A model generated the notes under the pieces. That model saw only the letters and a list, made by a program, of their open reading frames with translations, was not told the DNA's origin and searched no databases. A stretch of DNA of 64,000 nucleotides from Sphingomonas sp. G-3-2-10 (GTDB lineage: Bacteria; Pseudomonadota; Alphaproteobacteria; Sphingomonadales; Sphingomonadaceae): assembly GCF_012927115.1 (NCBI RefSeq), contig NZ_JABBFY010000001.1, positions 1,612,001 to 1,676,000 on the forward strand. Direction: 5' to 3'. Positions 1 to 8,982 of this stretch are shown one piece after another (positions within the stretch are counted from its first letter, which is position 1; every line of letters starts with the position of its first letter). Position numbers and translations under genes: made by a program.

Positions 1-819
1 CTTGCCGTCCTTCCACGGGACCATGCGGACGAGTTGCTCGCCGCGCATCTCGGCGCGGAAAGTGCAGCCGACGCCGCAATAGGCGCAGGTGGTGACGACG
101 CTGCGATCGGGCGTGCCGATCTCGACCACCTTCTTCTCGGTCAGCGTCGCGGTGGGGCAAGCCTGAACGCAGGCACCGCACGAGACGCATTCGGAGCTGA
201 GGAAGTCGTCCACCGGGGTGCCCGCCGAGACCTTCGAGCCGAAACCCATGCCGTCGATGGTGAGCGCCAGCGTGCCCTGCACTTCGTCGCAGGCACGGAC
301 GCAGCGCGAGCAGACGATGCATTTGCTGGGATCGAAGTCGAAATAGGGGTTGGACTGATCCTTGGCCTGCCCGAGATGGTTGGCGCCTTCGCTGCCGTAA
401 CGCACGTCGCGCAGGCCGACCGCGCCCGCCTGATCCTGAAGCTCGCAATCGCCATTGGCGCTACAGGTAAGGCAATCGAGCGGGTGATCGGAGATGTAGA
501 GCTCCATCACGCCCTTGCGCAGCTTGTGGAGCATCGGCGTCTGGGTGCGGACGACCATGCCGGGTTCGACCGGCGTGGTGCAGCTGGCGGGCGTGCCGCG
601 GCGGCCGTCGATCTCGACGAGGCACAGGCGGCATGAGCCGAACTGCTTGAGGCTGTCGGTGGCGCAGAGCTTGGGGATCGAAGTCCCCATTTCGGCGGCA
701 GCGCGCATCACCGTGGTGCCGGCGGGGACCTGCGTCTCGCGGCCGTCGATGGTCAGGGTGACCTGCGTTTCGGAGAGGCTGGCGGGCGTGCCGAAATCGG
801 GTTGGGGGATGTAGGTCAT
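1..819 (-). CDS. fdsA: NAD-dependent formate dehydrogenase alpha subunit, N-terminal part (runs off left edge)
   Basis: Catalytic subunit of a soluble NAD-dependent molybdenum formate dehydrogenase, which oxidises formate to CO2. Only the first 273 codons are in the window and the frame stays open to base 1. The electron-transfer part is complete. A plant-type [2Fe-2S] ferredoxin domain has Cys52, Cys63, Cys66 and Cys80. A NuoG-like cluster site follows at about 112-125 (DHPLDCLTCSANGDC). Two 4Fe-4S motifs have Cys167/170/173/177 and Cys211/214/217/221. The first cysteines of the molybdopterin-domain cluster are at 245/248/252 (CAYCGVGC). The start is the ATG at 819, giving MTYIPQPDFG. fdsB lies upstream on the same strand, separated by a palindromic repeat. 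The molybdopterin domain and any fdsC/fdsD genes would lie left of the window. Confidence 0.93.
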   Translation of the reverse strand, partial: MTYIPQPDFGTPASLSETQVTLTIDGRETQVPAGTTVMRAAAEMGTSIPKLCATDSLKQFGSCRLCLVEIDGRRGTPASCTTPVEPGMVVRTQTPMLHKLRKGVMELYISDHPLDCLTCSANGDCELQDQAGAVGLRDVRYGSEGANHLGQAKDQSNPYFDFDPSKCIVCSRCVRACDEVQGTLALTIDGMGFGSKVSAGTPVDDFLSSECVSCGACVQACPTATLTEKKVVEIGTPDRSVVTTCAYCGVGCTFRAEMRGEQLVRMVPWKDGK

Positions 820-820
820 C

Positions 821-963
821 AATTCCTCCCCGGAACGGGGAAGGGGACCGCGACGCGAAGCGGCGTGGTGGAGTGGGCCCAGCCCCAAGCGACCGATTTC
901 GTGGAGGGCGGGCCCCCTCCACCATCATTCGGATGGTCCCCCTCCCCGTTCCGGGGAGGAATT
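821..963. repeat. Long imperfect palindrome between fdsB and fdsA (REP/MITE-like)
   Basis: A 29-base outer arm at 821-849 (begins AATTCCTCCCCGGAACGGGG) is matched by its reverse complement at 935-963 with one mismatch. An inner 14-base arm (GGTGGAGTGGGCCC) is matched by GGGCCCCCTCCACC near 911-924 with one mismatch. No reading frame is visible. It lies inside an operon, so it could fold in the transcript and set the fdsB:fdsA ratio, or be a passive mobile repeat. The classification is inference. Confidence 0.75.
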
Positions 964-972
964 AGGAGCGCC

Positions 973-2439
973 TCAACCATCCACCTTCTCCACGAAATCG
1001 CCCGGGAAGTGCGTGATCGCGCTCATCACCGGATAGGGAGTGAAGCCGCCAAGGGCGCAGAGCGCGCCATATTTCATCGTCTCGCAAAGGTCGGCGACGA
1101 GGGCGAGGTTCGAAGGCGCGCGGTCGCCCGCGACGATCTTGTCGATCGTCTCGAACCCGCGCACCGCGCCGATGCGGCAGGGCGTGCATTTGCCGCAGCT
1201 TTCGGCGGCGCAGAATTCGAAGGCGAAGCGGGCCTGTGCGGCCATGTCCGCAGTGTCGTCGAACACGGTGACGCCGCCATGACCGATCAGCCCGTCGACC
1301 GCAGTGAAGGCTTCATAGTCGAACGGCGTGTCGAACAGCGACGGCGGGAAATAGGCGCCGAGCGGGCCGCCCACCTGCACCGCCTTGACCGGGCGGCCGC
1401 TGGCAGTGCCGCCGCCGATCTTTTCTACCAGTTCGCCCAGCGTGATGCCGAACGCCGTTTCGTAGAGGCCGCCATGACGGATATTGCCCGCAAGCTGGAC
1501 CGGCATCGTGCCGCGCGACCGGCCCATGCCGTAATCGGCATAAGCCTGCGCGCCATGCGCGAAGACATAGGGCACGGCGGCCAGCGTCAGGACATTGTTG
1601 ATGACCGTCGGGCAGCCGAACAGCCCCTCATGCGCGGGCAAAGGCGGCTTGGCGCGGACTTCGCCGCGCTTGCCTTCGAGCGAGTTGAGCAGCGAAGTTT
1701 CCTCGCCGCAGACATAGGCCCCTGCCCCGACGCGGATCTCGATCTCGAACGGCGCGATCAACGGCGCGGACAGGCGCACCGCGGCGCGCATCCTGGCTAC
1801 CGCATGGGGATATTCGGAGCGGATATAGACGAAACCCTTGCCTGCCCCGGTCGCGAGGCCGGCAATCGCCATGCCTTCGATCAGGCAGAAGGGGTCGCCT
1901 TCCATCAGCATCCGGTCGGCGAAGGTCCCACTATCGCCTTCGTCGGCATTGCAGACGATGTATTTGCGCTCGCCCTTCGCGAGGCGGACCGTGTCCCACT
2001 TGATCCCTGCCGGGAACCCCGCCCCGCCGCGACCACGCAGGCCGGAAGCCTTCATCTGCTCGACGATCGCTTCGGGGGTCAGCGCACGTGCGGCTTCGAG
2101 GCCGGCCCAGCCGCCGGTTTCGGCATAGTCTTCGAGGCTGAGCGGCCGAGTGATGCCGGCGCGGGCGAAAGTCAGGCGGGTTTGGCTTGCGATGAAGGGG
2201 TGATCGGCGATGCGGCCGATGCTCAGCGCATCCGCCTTACCCGCAAGGATCGCTTCGGCGTCGGCGGGGGTGACGGGACCGAAGCCGATCCCGTCTATCT
2301 CCACCAGCGGCTCGAGCCAGTGCATCCCCCAGCTCGAGGTGCGGATCACCTCGCAGCCCAGTTCGGCGAAGCGGCGGGCGACGCGCTCGGCGCCGCAGGC
2401 GATGGCGAGCGCGTCGTCGGAGATGCGGACGGTCGTCAC
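973..2439 (-). CDS. fdsB: NAD-dependent formate dehydrogenase beta subunit (NADH/FMN-binding)
   Basis: Diaphorase subunit that passes electrons from FdsA to NAD through FMN and a 4Fe-4S cluster. It is homologous to NuoF. The 488-residue product has a thioredoxin-like N-terminal extension without a cysteine cluster, the FMN/NADH loop RGRGGAGFPAGIKW, the CNADEGDSGTF motif, GAGAYVCGEETSL, and the C-terminal cluster motif ESCGKCTPCRIG. I chose the GTG at 2439 because it overlaps the fdsG stop as GTGA, a typical coupled junction. The frame extends further upstream into fdsG without a good start. The order fdsG-fdsB-fdsA is the standard Fds operon. Confidence 0.93.
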   Translation of the reverse strand: MTTVRISDDALAIACGAERVARRFAELGCEVIRTSSWGMHWLEPLVEIDGIGFGPVTPADAEAILAGKADALSIGRIADHPFIASQTRLTFARAGITRPLSLEDYAETGGWAGLEAARALTPEAIVEQMKASGLRGRGGAGFPAGIKWDTVRLAKGERKYIVCNADEGDSGTFADRMLMEGDPFCLIEGMAIAGLATGAGKGFVYIRSEYPHAVARMRAAVRLSAPLIAPFEIEIRVGAGAYVCGEETSLLNSLEGKRGEVRAKPPLPAHEGLFGCPTVINNVLTLAAVPYVFAHGAQAYADYGMGRSRGTMPVQLAGNIRHGGLYETAFGITLGELVEKIGGGTASGRPVKAVQVGGPLGAYFPPSLFDTPFDYEAFTAVDGLIGHGGVTVFDDTADMAAQARFAFEFCAAESCGKCTPCRIGAVRGFETIDKIVAGDRAPSNLALVADLCETMKYGALCALGGFTPYPVMSAITHFPGDFVEKVDG

Positions 2440-2861
2440 AGCGCACCGATCAGTTCGGAGAGCGCGGTTTCGTCCAACCGGGCATAGACGTCGTCGCCGA
2501 TCATCGCGCTGGGTCCGGCCGAGCACAGGCCGAGGCAATAGACCTTCTCCACCCGCACCCGGTTCCCCGCGATACGCTCGGCATGAGCGGCGAGCGGTTC
2601 GGAGCCGCGCGACTGGCAGGCTTCGGCGCGGCACAGGCGGATCGCGGGGCGCGGATCGGGGTTGCGACGGAAATCGTGGTAGAAGCTGACCACGCCCGAG
2701 ACTTCGGCGCGGCTGAGGTTCAGCGCGGCGGCGATGGCGCGGATGGCTTCGTCGGAGATGTGGCCATAGGCGGCCTGCACGTCATGCAGGATCGGCAGCA
2801 GCGGGCCTTCGCGACCCGCATGCGCCGCGACGATGGCTTCCAGACTTCCCTCTCCGATCAT
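2436..2861 (-). CDS. fdsG: NAD-dependent formate dehydrogenase gamma subunit
   Basis: Small NuoE-like subunit with a thioredoxin-fold [2Fe-2S] domain that works with FdsB in electron transfer from formate to NAD. The product has 141 residues. An N-terminal helical segment (ILHDVQAAYGHISDEA) precedes the Fe-S domain with the cysteines of CRAEACQSRG and VYCLGLCSAGPSA. Length and motifs match the family. It is the first structural gene of the fds operon and overlaps fdsB by 4 bp. No strong Shine-Dalgarno is visible at the ATG, so the start is slightly uncertain. Confidence 0.92.
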   Translation of the reverse strand: MIGEGSLEAIVAAHAGREGPLLPILHDVQAAYGHISDEAIRAIAAALNLSRAEVSGVVSFYHDFRRNPDPRPAIRLCRAEACQSRGSEPLAAHAERIAGNRVRVEKVYCLGLCSAGPSAMIGDDVYARLDETALSELIGAL

Positions 2862-2931
2862 GGCCAGCGTGGTTCACGCTTTGATTGCCCAGGTCAAATC
2901 GAACGAAGCGATATTCGATAGACAATATCTA
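2862..2931 (-). promoter_or_regulatory. Probable fds operon control region
   Basis: This 70-base gap between the LysR stop and the fdsG start is AT-rich in an otherwise GC-rich setting. It contains GATAG-N7-CTATC (about 2916-2932) and an ATATTC...ATAT repeat, the size and symmetry of a LysR-type site. Assignment to the adjacent LysR protein is inference. Confidence 0.45.
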
Positions 2932-3816
2932 TCAAAGATCGAGCGTGGCGGCGATCCGGAAGGCAGCGTCGGCGAGCGGGGAAAGCGGTTCGCGGTCGAT
3001 CGCGACAAGGCCGATCAAATTGGGCGGCGCGGGATCGGCGATCTCCATGATCCGCAGATCGGCGTCGCCCGCGATGAATTCGGCATGACGATCGGTGACG
3101 ATGCTCGACAGCCCGCCATGCGCGACCATCGACAGCAAGGCGACATAGGAATCGGCGGTGGCCACGGGTGCCAGCTTCAGCCCGCGCGCGGCGATATGCG
3201 CGTCGAGGATGCGGCGGTTCTGCATCCCCTGATGCAGCAGGCAAAGCGGCGCGGCGGCGATCGTCTTCCAGTCGATCCCGCCCCCTGCCCCCAGCGCGGA
3301 ATCGGCGCGAGTGACGAAGCGGTAATGCTCGGCATAGAGCCGCACGCTGCGCACCTGCGCGAGCGGTTCGTTGTCGAGATAGGTCAGCCCCGCATCGAGT
3401 TCATAGGCGAGCAGCGCGCGCTCGATCTCACGCGATGTGAGCGAGCGCACCGCAATGGTCAGCATCGGATGCGCCCGTCGCAGCGCCGTCACCAGATGTC
3501 CCACCGAAGGCATCGCCGCCGGGATCGCACCGAGCCGGAGTTCGCCGCGCAACGGCCCGGCAGGGGCGTCGATCGACTGGCGCAGCGCTTCGTGATCGGC
3601 GAGCAGCCGCTGGGCATGGGCCAGCATCGCATGGCCCTCCGGCGTCAGATCGACGAAGCGCCGGTCGCGGATCACCAGCCTTTTGCCGAGCGATTCCTCG
3701 AGCGCGACGATCCCCGCGGACAAGGTCGGCTGGGTGACATGGCACGCCTCCGCCGCGCGGGCGAAATGCTTCTCGCGCGCCAGCGCGACGAAATATTCGA
3801 GGAAGCGGAGCTGCAT
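2932..3816 (-). CDS. LysR-type regulator next to the formate dehydrogenase operon
   Basis: A 294-residue LysR-type transcription factor. The N-terminal winged helix-turn-helix is at about 1-60 ([20 protein letters not shown]... [18 protein letters not shown]), followed by a periplasmic-binding-protein-like effector domain. It is transcribed in the same direction as fdsG and lies 70 bp upstream of it. This resembles the fds loci of other proteobacteria, where a LysR protein responds to formate. Control of fdsGBA is therefore likely but inferred. The effector cannot be read from sequence. Confidence 0.85.
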   Translation of the reverse strand: MQLRFLEYFVALAREKHFARAAEACHVTQPTLSAGIVALEESLGKRLVIRDRRFVDLTPEGHAMLAHAQRLLADHEALRQSIDAPAGPLRGELRLGAIPAAMPSVGHLVTALRRAHPMLTIAVRSLTSREIERALLAYELDAGLTYLDNEPLAQVRSVRLYAEHYRFVTRADSALGAGGGIDWKTIAAAPLCLLHQGMQNRRILDAHIAARGLKLAPVATADSYVALLSMVAHGGLSSIVTDRHAEFIAGDADLRIMEIADPAPPNLIGLVAIDREPLSPLADAAFRIAATLDL

Positions 3817-3885
3817 GGGTCAGGGGCTATATCAACATTCGGTCTTCTACCATTCCTCTCCCGACGGGAGAGGGAAAGCATGAGT

Positions 3886-4728
3886 TCACCCCTTCAGCCG
3901 CGCCGCGTGCCAGCCGATGTGATCGGGCAGGAAGGTCGAGATGAAATAATAGCTGTGGTCGTAGCCCGGCTGCATCCGCAGCGTCAGGTCGATGCCTGTG
4001 TCCTCCACGGCCTTCGCCAGCAGTTCGGGCTTGAGCTGCTCGGCCAGGAAATTGTCGGCATCGCCCTGATCGACCAGGATCGCCGGGACGCGCGCGCCGT
4101 CCTCGATCAGCGCGCAGGAATCATATTCGCGCCACGCCGCCTTGTCCGCCCCGATATAGCCGGTCAGCGCCTTCTCGCCCCACGGGCAGTTGAGCGGCGA
4201 CACGATCGGCGAGAAGGCCGAGACCGACTTGAACCGGTCCGGATTGCGCAGCCCGGTGGTCAGCGCGCCATGACCGCCCATCGAATGGCCGGTAATCGAC
4301 TGGCGCGTCATGTCGGCGGCGGGGAATTCGGCGGCGATCAGCGCGGGAAGTTCGGTCTCGATATAGGTGCGCATCTGGAAATGCTGCGCCCAGGGCGCTT
4401 CGGTCGCGTCGACATAGAAGCCCGCGCCCTGCCCGAAGTCATAGGCCTCGTCATTGGGCACGCCTTCGCCGCGCGGGCTGGTGTCGGGCGCGATGAAGAT
4501 CACGCCATGTTCGGCGCATGCCTGCCGGAATTCGCCCTTTTCGGTGACGTTGGCATGAGTGCAGGTCAGGCCCGAGAGATACCAGAGGACGGGCAGCTTC
4601 GCGCCCGCTTCATGATCGGGAATGAAGACCGAGAAGACCATGTCGGTGCCGGTCGCGGAAGAAGCATGACGATACACGCCCTGCACGCCGCCATGAGCCT
4701 TGTTGGTGGTGATCGTCTCGATGGTCAT
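3886..4728 (-). CDS. fghA: S-formylglutathione hydrolase
   Basis: Hydrolyses S-formylglutathione to formate and glutathione, the step before formate dehydrogenase in glutathione-dependent formaldehyde oxidation. The 280-residue alpha/beta hydrolase of the esterase D family has the nucleophile elbow GHSMGG (Ser149), an acid near 223-225 (QGDADNF) and the catalytic His258 (GYDHSYYF). Its length is exactly that of the family. The ATG at 4728 gives MTIETITTNK. An upstream continuation of the frame is a shadow of the next gene. Its place beside fdsGBA fits a formaldehyde-to-CO2 route. The glutathione-dependent formaldehyde dehydrogenase is not in the window. A short hairpin (CTCTCCCGACGGGAGAG, about 3855-3871) lies just downstream. 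Confidence 0.95.
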   Translation of the reverse strand: MTIETITTNKAHGGVQGVYRHASSATGTDMVFSVFIPDHEAGAKLPVLWYLSGLTCTHANVTEKGEFRQACAEHGVIFIAPDTSPRGEGVPNDEAYDFGQGAGFYVDATEAPWAQHFQMRTYIETELPALIAAEFPAADMTRQSITGHSMGGHGALTTGLRNPDRFKSVSAFSPIVSPLNCPWGEKALTGYIGADKAAWREYDSCALIEDGARVPAILVDQGDADNFLAEQLKPELLAKAVEDTGIDLTLRMQPGYDHSYYFISTFLPDHIGWHAARLKG

Positions 4729-4778
4729 GGGGTTCTCCGCGCGGTTCGCGGGCGAGGTGCGCGATATCGCCGGAGGCT

Positions 4779-6035
4779 TCAAGAGGCGTCGAGCGGAAGC
4801 ACGTCGAAGGCAACGACGATCCGATCCCCCGGGACGCCGGGCGGTTCGGTGGCGTGCGGAGTCCAGGACGGGAACAGGACGAGGCGGCCCGGCACCGGTT
4901 CGATCTCGCGAATCCCCCAGGGCGGATCGCCGGGCACGATGTCGCCGACCGGCCCGACCAGCAGCGCACCGCGATACCGCCCCTCGACGCGTGGCGCCTC
5001 GACATAGAAGACGCCGCTGAGCCAGCCATCGGCGTGGAAATGCGGCCCCTGCCTGCCATCCGCGCCGGTGATCACCGCCCAATTCTGAAGGCGCGCGCGG
5101 CGCGGCATCGCTGCGGCGAAGCTGTCGCCCTGCCCCGCACGCTCGGCCGCATAGGCGCGGACTGCTGCCTCGATCCGCTCGAACAGCACAGGCAGCGCCA
5201 CATCCCCCGGCTGGCGGAGCCGCAGCGTCTGATGGCCGTTCGTGGTCGAATTCAGCGCGGGGTCCGCAGTCAGCGTCGGATTGGCGCGAATTTCCCGGGC
5301 AAGCGCCGGCAGGTCCGCTTCGATCTCTCCGATTGCGAGATGCCGGTCCAGCGCCAGCGCCTCGCGAGCCTCCTCGGCGCGCGACAGCCGGGCCAGCGCG
5401 ATCGCGCGGTGATAGGTCGCATCGGCATTGCCCGGCGATCCGGCAAGCACCGCATCGGCGCAAGCGAGCAATGCTTCCGCCGAAGCCTCGCCCCGGCGGA
5501 CTTCGGCGGCGGCCAGCACCAGCCGGTAATGGGCATTCTCCGCCAGCCACGGCATCGCCTCCGCAGCATCCGCGCGCTCGCGTCCCAACCCGGCTGCGGA
5601 CAAAGCGTCCAGCAAAGCCTCCCCGGCACCGCGATCTTTCGGGGCCGCGACGAACAGCGCGCGCGCTTCGGCAAGCGCAGCGGCTTCCTGCCCGGTCTTG
5701 AGCAGCGCGCCGATGCGGACCGCGCCGAGTTCGGCATCGCCGGGAAAACGCGACAGGCCAGCGTCCGCCGCCGCGATCGCCGCTTGCATGTCGCCGGCCG
5801 CGTGCAGGGCGCGCGACAAGGCGCGATGGCAATTGAGATTGCCGGGGAAACACCGCACGCTCTCGCCAAGCAGTTCGATACGCTGTCGCAGCCGGGCAGG
5901 CCCGGGATCGGGCACGAATTCGATCATCGCGGAATCGAAGCGAAATCCGGGAGCAGCGATTTCCTGCGTTCGAACGGCATTGCCGATGGCTAACCGCGCA
6001 TCCGGGCCGGAGCAAGCTTGTCCGCCCCTTGACAT
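4779..6035 (-). CDS. TPR-repeat protein with C-terminal 2OG-Fe(II) oxygenase domain
   Basis: Putative 2-oxoglutarate/iron(II)-dependent oxygenase fused to tetratricopeptide repeats. Residues of about 50-250 are alanine-rich TPR-like helices. The C-terminal jelly roll carries the iron facial triad: His334 and Asp336 in HFHADGW, His394 in SWTPHATEP, plus Arg405 for 2-oxoglutarate (GDRIVVAF). Numbering is for the 418-residue form starting at ATG 6035. An internal ATG at 5927 (MIEFVPDPGP) would give 382 residues and is equally possible. It is divergent from the RiPP-like operon, with a 108-bp shared upstream region. Proteins of this type often hydroxylate peptides or proteins, so a role in tailoring is plausible but inferred. 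Confidence 0.8.
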   Translation of the reverse strand: MSRGGQACSGPDARLAIGNAVRTQEIAAPGFRFDSAMIEFVPDPGPARLRQRIELLGESVRCFPGNLNCHRALSRALHAAGDMQAAIAAADAGLSRFPGDAELGAVRIGALLKTGQEAAALAEARALFVAAPKDRGAGEALLDALSAAGLGRERADAAEAMPWLAENAHYRLVLAAAEVRRGEASAEALLACADAVLAGSPGNADATYHRAIALARLSRAEEAREALALDRHLAIGEIEADLPALAREIRANPTLTADPALNSTTNGHQTLRLRQPGDVALPVLFERIEAAVRAYAAERAGQGDSFAAAMPRRARLQNWAVITGADGRQGPHFHADGWLSGVFYVEAPRVEGRYRGALLVGPVGDIVPGDPPWGIREIEPVPGRLVLFPSWTPHATEPPGVPGDRIVVAFDVLPLDAS

Positions 6036-6143
6036 TCGCCACGCCGGACGGCCTTTGTCGCGGCAAGTCGCGGCCCTGTCTTTTCAATACGCTGGCCCGA
6101 AATATCCGGCGATCGAATTGTCATATGGTATCAAGGGGATAAG

Positions 6144-8063
6144 GTGAGCGACTTCGCCGGGATTGTCAGGACCGATGGCGCGGCCGTACCCGAGGCTGCG
6201 CTGCAACGCATCACGCGTGCGCTGGACGGCGCCGGAAAGGCGCAATCCTGGCGGCCCAACCCGTCGGTGCTGCTGGTCGAACGCCGGGGCCAGCCGGGTT
6301 ACGACAATGGCTCCGGGTCGGCGATCATCCAGCGCGATGCGGATCGTTTCATCCTCGCCACGGCAAGGCTCGACGCCCCGCGCGAAGTGAAGACGGCGCT
6401 GGGGCTGGATGGCCCTTCCCTGCCCGACGATCGCAGCCTGGTCGCCGCGGCCGCCCTGCGCTGGGGCCCGGGCCCGGCGGCCGAACGCCTTTATGGCGAT
6501 TTCTCGATCGCCGAATGGGACGAACGCGCGCAGCGGCTGACGATCGCGCGCGATGCGCTGGGTCCGCGTCCGGTCTATACCGTCACAGTGCCCGGCATGG
6601 TGATCTTCGCCACCACGCTGCAGATCCTGATGGCCCTGCCCGAAGTCCCGCGCGACCTGGACGAAACGATCGTCGCGCACACCCTGACCATCGCGATGCA
6701 GGATCAGGAACAAACCATCTATCGCCATATCCGCCGCGTCCCGCCCGGCGCGACGGCAATCTTCGAAAGCGGCGCGTGGCGCACCGCGCGCTGGTTCACC
6801 CTCGAACGGCTGAAGCCGGTCCGCTTCGCCCGCGACGACGACTATGTTCAGGCCGGCCGCGAGCTGCTCGATCGCGCGGTGGCCTGCCGCTTGTCCGATA
6901 CCGGGCGCAACGCCGCGTTCCTTTCGGGCGGGTTCGATTCCGGCGGCGTCGCGGCGACTGCAGCGCGGCTGCTGGGCGACCGGCGGCTGATGGCCTTTAC
7001 CCGCGCGTCGGGCGCCGATCATCCAGACTATGGCTTTGACGAGCGCGGCCTCGCCGGGCTGGTTGCCGCCCGCTATCCCAATATCGACTGGACGGTGATC
7101 GACGATGCGCGCGAAGCGTTGCGCGACATCGAGCCCGAGTCCGAGATGGGCGGGCTGCTCATCCCGCGTCAGGGCAGCTTCAACGGGACCTGGTTCGAAA
7201 GCCTGCTCCTCTCGGTGCAGGAAAAGGGCGTGGACGTGATCCTGAGCGGCGGCGTCGGCAATTCGGTGCTGTCGTGGCACGGCGAGCCGGAGTTCGCGGC
7301 ACGGATGCGCAGCCTGCGCTGGTTCGGCGTGATGCGCGATCTGAACCTGCTGGCCCGTTCTCGCGGCAAATCGCTCGCGCGGACCACGCTGGGCACGATG
7401 TGGGCCAGCCTCGCCCCCCGCGCGATGCAACGGTGGCGCTACGACCGGAAGTTCGCGCGACATGGCGGACGGTGGCAGTGGTTCAGCCTGGTCTCACCCG
7501 ACTTTCTCGACGAGATAGACTATGAACGGCTGGGCGCCGAGGTCGGCCACGATCTGCCGTTCCGGCCCAGGTTCAGCAGCCGCGAATTGCGGTTGCGGAT
7601 GCTTCAGGGGCAGCGCGGGCGCGATCTGGCCTCGTTCTCGCGAAAGCGGTGGCGCGCCTCGATCCTCGATCCCTATTCGGACCGGGCGATGGTGGAATTC
7701 GCGCTGGCGATTCCCGAAGATCAATATTGGCGCGCCGGCGAAAGCCGGTGGCTCGCCCGCCGGGTTCTGGCCGATCGCGTGCCCGCCGAAGTCCTCGCGC
7801 AAAAGGGAAAGGGAAAACAATCTCCCGAATGGTATTTCATCGCGACGCGGCGCCGGGAACAGATGATCGAGGCCGTCGAGCGGATCAGCCGTTCGCGGCT
7901 CGCCAGCAGGGTGCTCGATATCCCGCGGATGCGTCACCTGCTCGATACCTGGCCGAAGGATGCGGAAAGCGCGCAGCGTCACGAGATGCTGCATGGCCAT
8001 GCGCTGCACCGGGCAATCTCGATGGGCGGTTTCCTGCGCTGGCACGAGGGCAGCAATGAATAG
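6144..8063 (+). CDS. Asparagine-synthetase-like macrocyclase (lasso cyclase C protein homologue)
   Basis: A 639-residue class B asparagine synthetase homologue. The N-terminal glutaminase-like domain (about 1-200) begins MSDFAGIVR and lacks the position-2 cysteine needed to hydrolyse glutamine. Lasso peptide cyclases show the same loss. The synthetase domain keeps the ATP pyrophosphatase loop S261-GGFDS-266. A function in adenylating an Asp or Glu side chain and closing a macrolactam on a small peptide is inferred from these features and from the neighbouring peptide kinase and PqqD-like genes. The start is GTG 6144 after an AAGGGG Shine-Dalgarno. It overlaps the next gene by 8 bp. The alternative is an amidotransferase for a small molecule or polysaccharide. 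Confidence 0.82.
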   Translation: MSDFAGIVRTDGAAVPEAALQRITRALDGAGKAQSWRPNPSVLLVERRGQPGYDNGSGSAIIQRDADRFILATARLDAPREVKTALGLDGPSLPDDRSLVAAAALRWGPGPAAERLYGDFSIAEWDERAQRLTIARDALGPRPVYTVTVPGMVIFATTLQILMALPEVPRDLDETIVAHTLTIAMQDQEQTIYRHIRRVPPGATAIFESGAWRTARWFTLERLKPVRFARDDDYVQAGRELLDRAVACRLSDTGRNAAFLSGGFDSGGVAATAARLLGDRRLMAFTRASGADHPDYGFDERGLAGLVAARYPNIDWTVIDDAREALRDIEPESEMGGLLIPRQGSFNGTWFESLLLSVQEKGVDVILSGGVGNSVLSWHGEPEFAARMRSLRWFGVMRDLNLLARSRGKSLARTTLGTMWASLAPRAMQRWRYDRKFARHGGRWQWFSLVSPDFLDEIDYERLGAEVGHDLPFRPRFSSRELRLRMLQGQRGRDLASFSRKRWRASILDPYSDRAMVEFALAIPEDQYWRAGESRWLARRVLADRVPAEVLAQKGKGKQSPEWYFIATRRREQMIEAVERISRSRLASRVLDIPRMRHLLDTWPKDAESAQRHEMLHGHALHRAISMGGFLRWHEGSNE

Positions 8064-8982
8064 CGCGACGCACGACTATACGCTGTGCGGGTGGCGGCTG
8101 CGCAGCGCGCTGGAACTACCCGAGCTCGCGCCCTGGGCCGGCGACGACCGCGATCCGGAGCTGGTGTTCGAACTGGGCGAGGTGCCGGCGGAAATCGACG
8201 CGACCTTCCGGACCCCGGTGGTGCAGGCCAACGCCGCCGGCACGATCCGCTTCGCGATCGACGGCGTCGCCGATTACCTTGTGGAGGATGGCGACCGGAT
8301 CGTGATCGCGCCGCATCTGCCGGCCGATTCGCCCGATATCCGGCTGTTCCTGCTCGGAACCGGGCTGGGGTTTCTGTGCCACCAGCGCGGCTTGCTGCCG
8401 ATCCATGCGGCCGCGATCGATGTGGACGGGCGCGCGGTGATGATCGCCGGCGCTTCCGGCGCCGGCAAATCCACGCTCGCGGCGGCATTCATGCGGCGCG
8501 GTTTCCGGATCCTGTCGGACGATGTCGCCCCGCTGACGATCGACCGGGCCGAACCGGTGATCCTGCCCAGCCTGAAGCGTATCCGCCTGTGGCACGATTC
8601 CGCGCAACAGGCGGCATGGCCGGTCGACATGCTGGAGCCGTGCCGCGAGGACCTCGCCAAGTTCAGCCATCCGCTGGAAGCCGCACATGCCGATGCGCCG
8701 TTGCGGCCGGCGGCGCTGATCCATCTCGCGGCCGGCGTGGCGGGGGACGATGCGATCACGCTGAAACGGCTTCGCGGCGCGCCGGCGGTGGAAGCGATGC
8801 GCCAGCAGACCTATCGCTGGCGCACGCTCACCGGGCTGCTCGGCAGGATGGGAGCGCTGCAACGGGTCGGCGCGGCCGCCCCGCTGATCCCGCTCCATTT
8901 CGAGCTGACGCGCCCGGTCCGCTACAAGCGGCTGGACGACACGATCGACGCCATCGTTCAGGCGGTGCGGGCCGGGTCATGA
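8056..8982 (+). CDS. HprK-like serine kinase (lasso-peptide kinase type)
   Basis: A 308-residue protein related to the C-terminal domain of HPr kinase/phosphorylase. A P-loop (AGASGAGKST, residues 131-140) is followed by LSDD (153-156), the two signatures of HprK-type kinases. There is no HPr-dependent phosphotransferase context. In the paeninodin family of lasso clusters, such kinases phosphorylate the C-terminal serine of the precursor. The candidate precursor here also ends in serine. The ATG at 8056 overlaps the cyclase stop (ATGAATAG), with a GAGGG Shine-Dalgarno inside the cyclase gene, so translation is probably coupled. The stop overlaps the sulfotransferase start. Confidence 0.85.
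   Translation: MNSATHDYTLCGWRLRSALELPELAPWAGDDRDPELVFELGEVPAEIDATFRTPVVQANAAGTIRFAIDGVADYLVEDGDRIVIAPHLPADSPDIRLFLLGTGLGFLCHQRGLLPIHAAAIDVDGRAVMIAGASGAGKSTLAAAFMRRGFRILSDDVAPLTIDRAEPVILPSLKRIRLWHDSAQQAAWPVDMLEPCREDLAKFSHPLEAAHADAPLRPAALIHLAAGVAGDDAITLKRLRGAPAVEAMRQQTYRWRTLTGLLGRMGALQRVGAAAPLIPLHFELTRPVRYKRLDDTIDAIVQAVRAGS

Noticed and set aside
802..2487. 561-codon open frame on the plus strand over fdsB/fdsG
   Set aside because: Arg/Ala/Gly-rich translation without motifs; opposite-strand shadow of the formate dehydrogenase genes, which show full Fe-S and FMN motifs.
3886..6087. 733-codon fused frame covering S-formylglutathione hydrolase and the oxygenase
   Set aside because: The first 450 codons are low-complexity shadow of the oxygenase gene in another frame; only the C-terminal 280 codons are a real enzyme.
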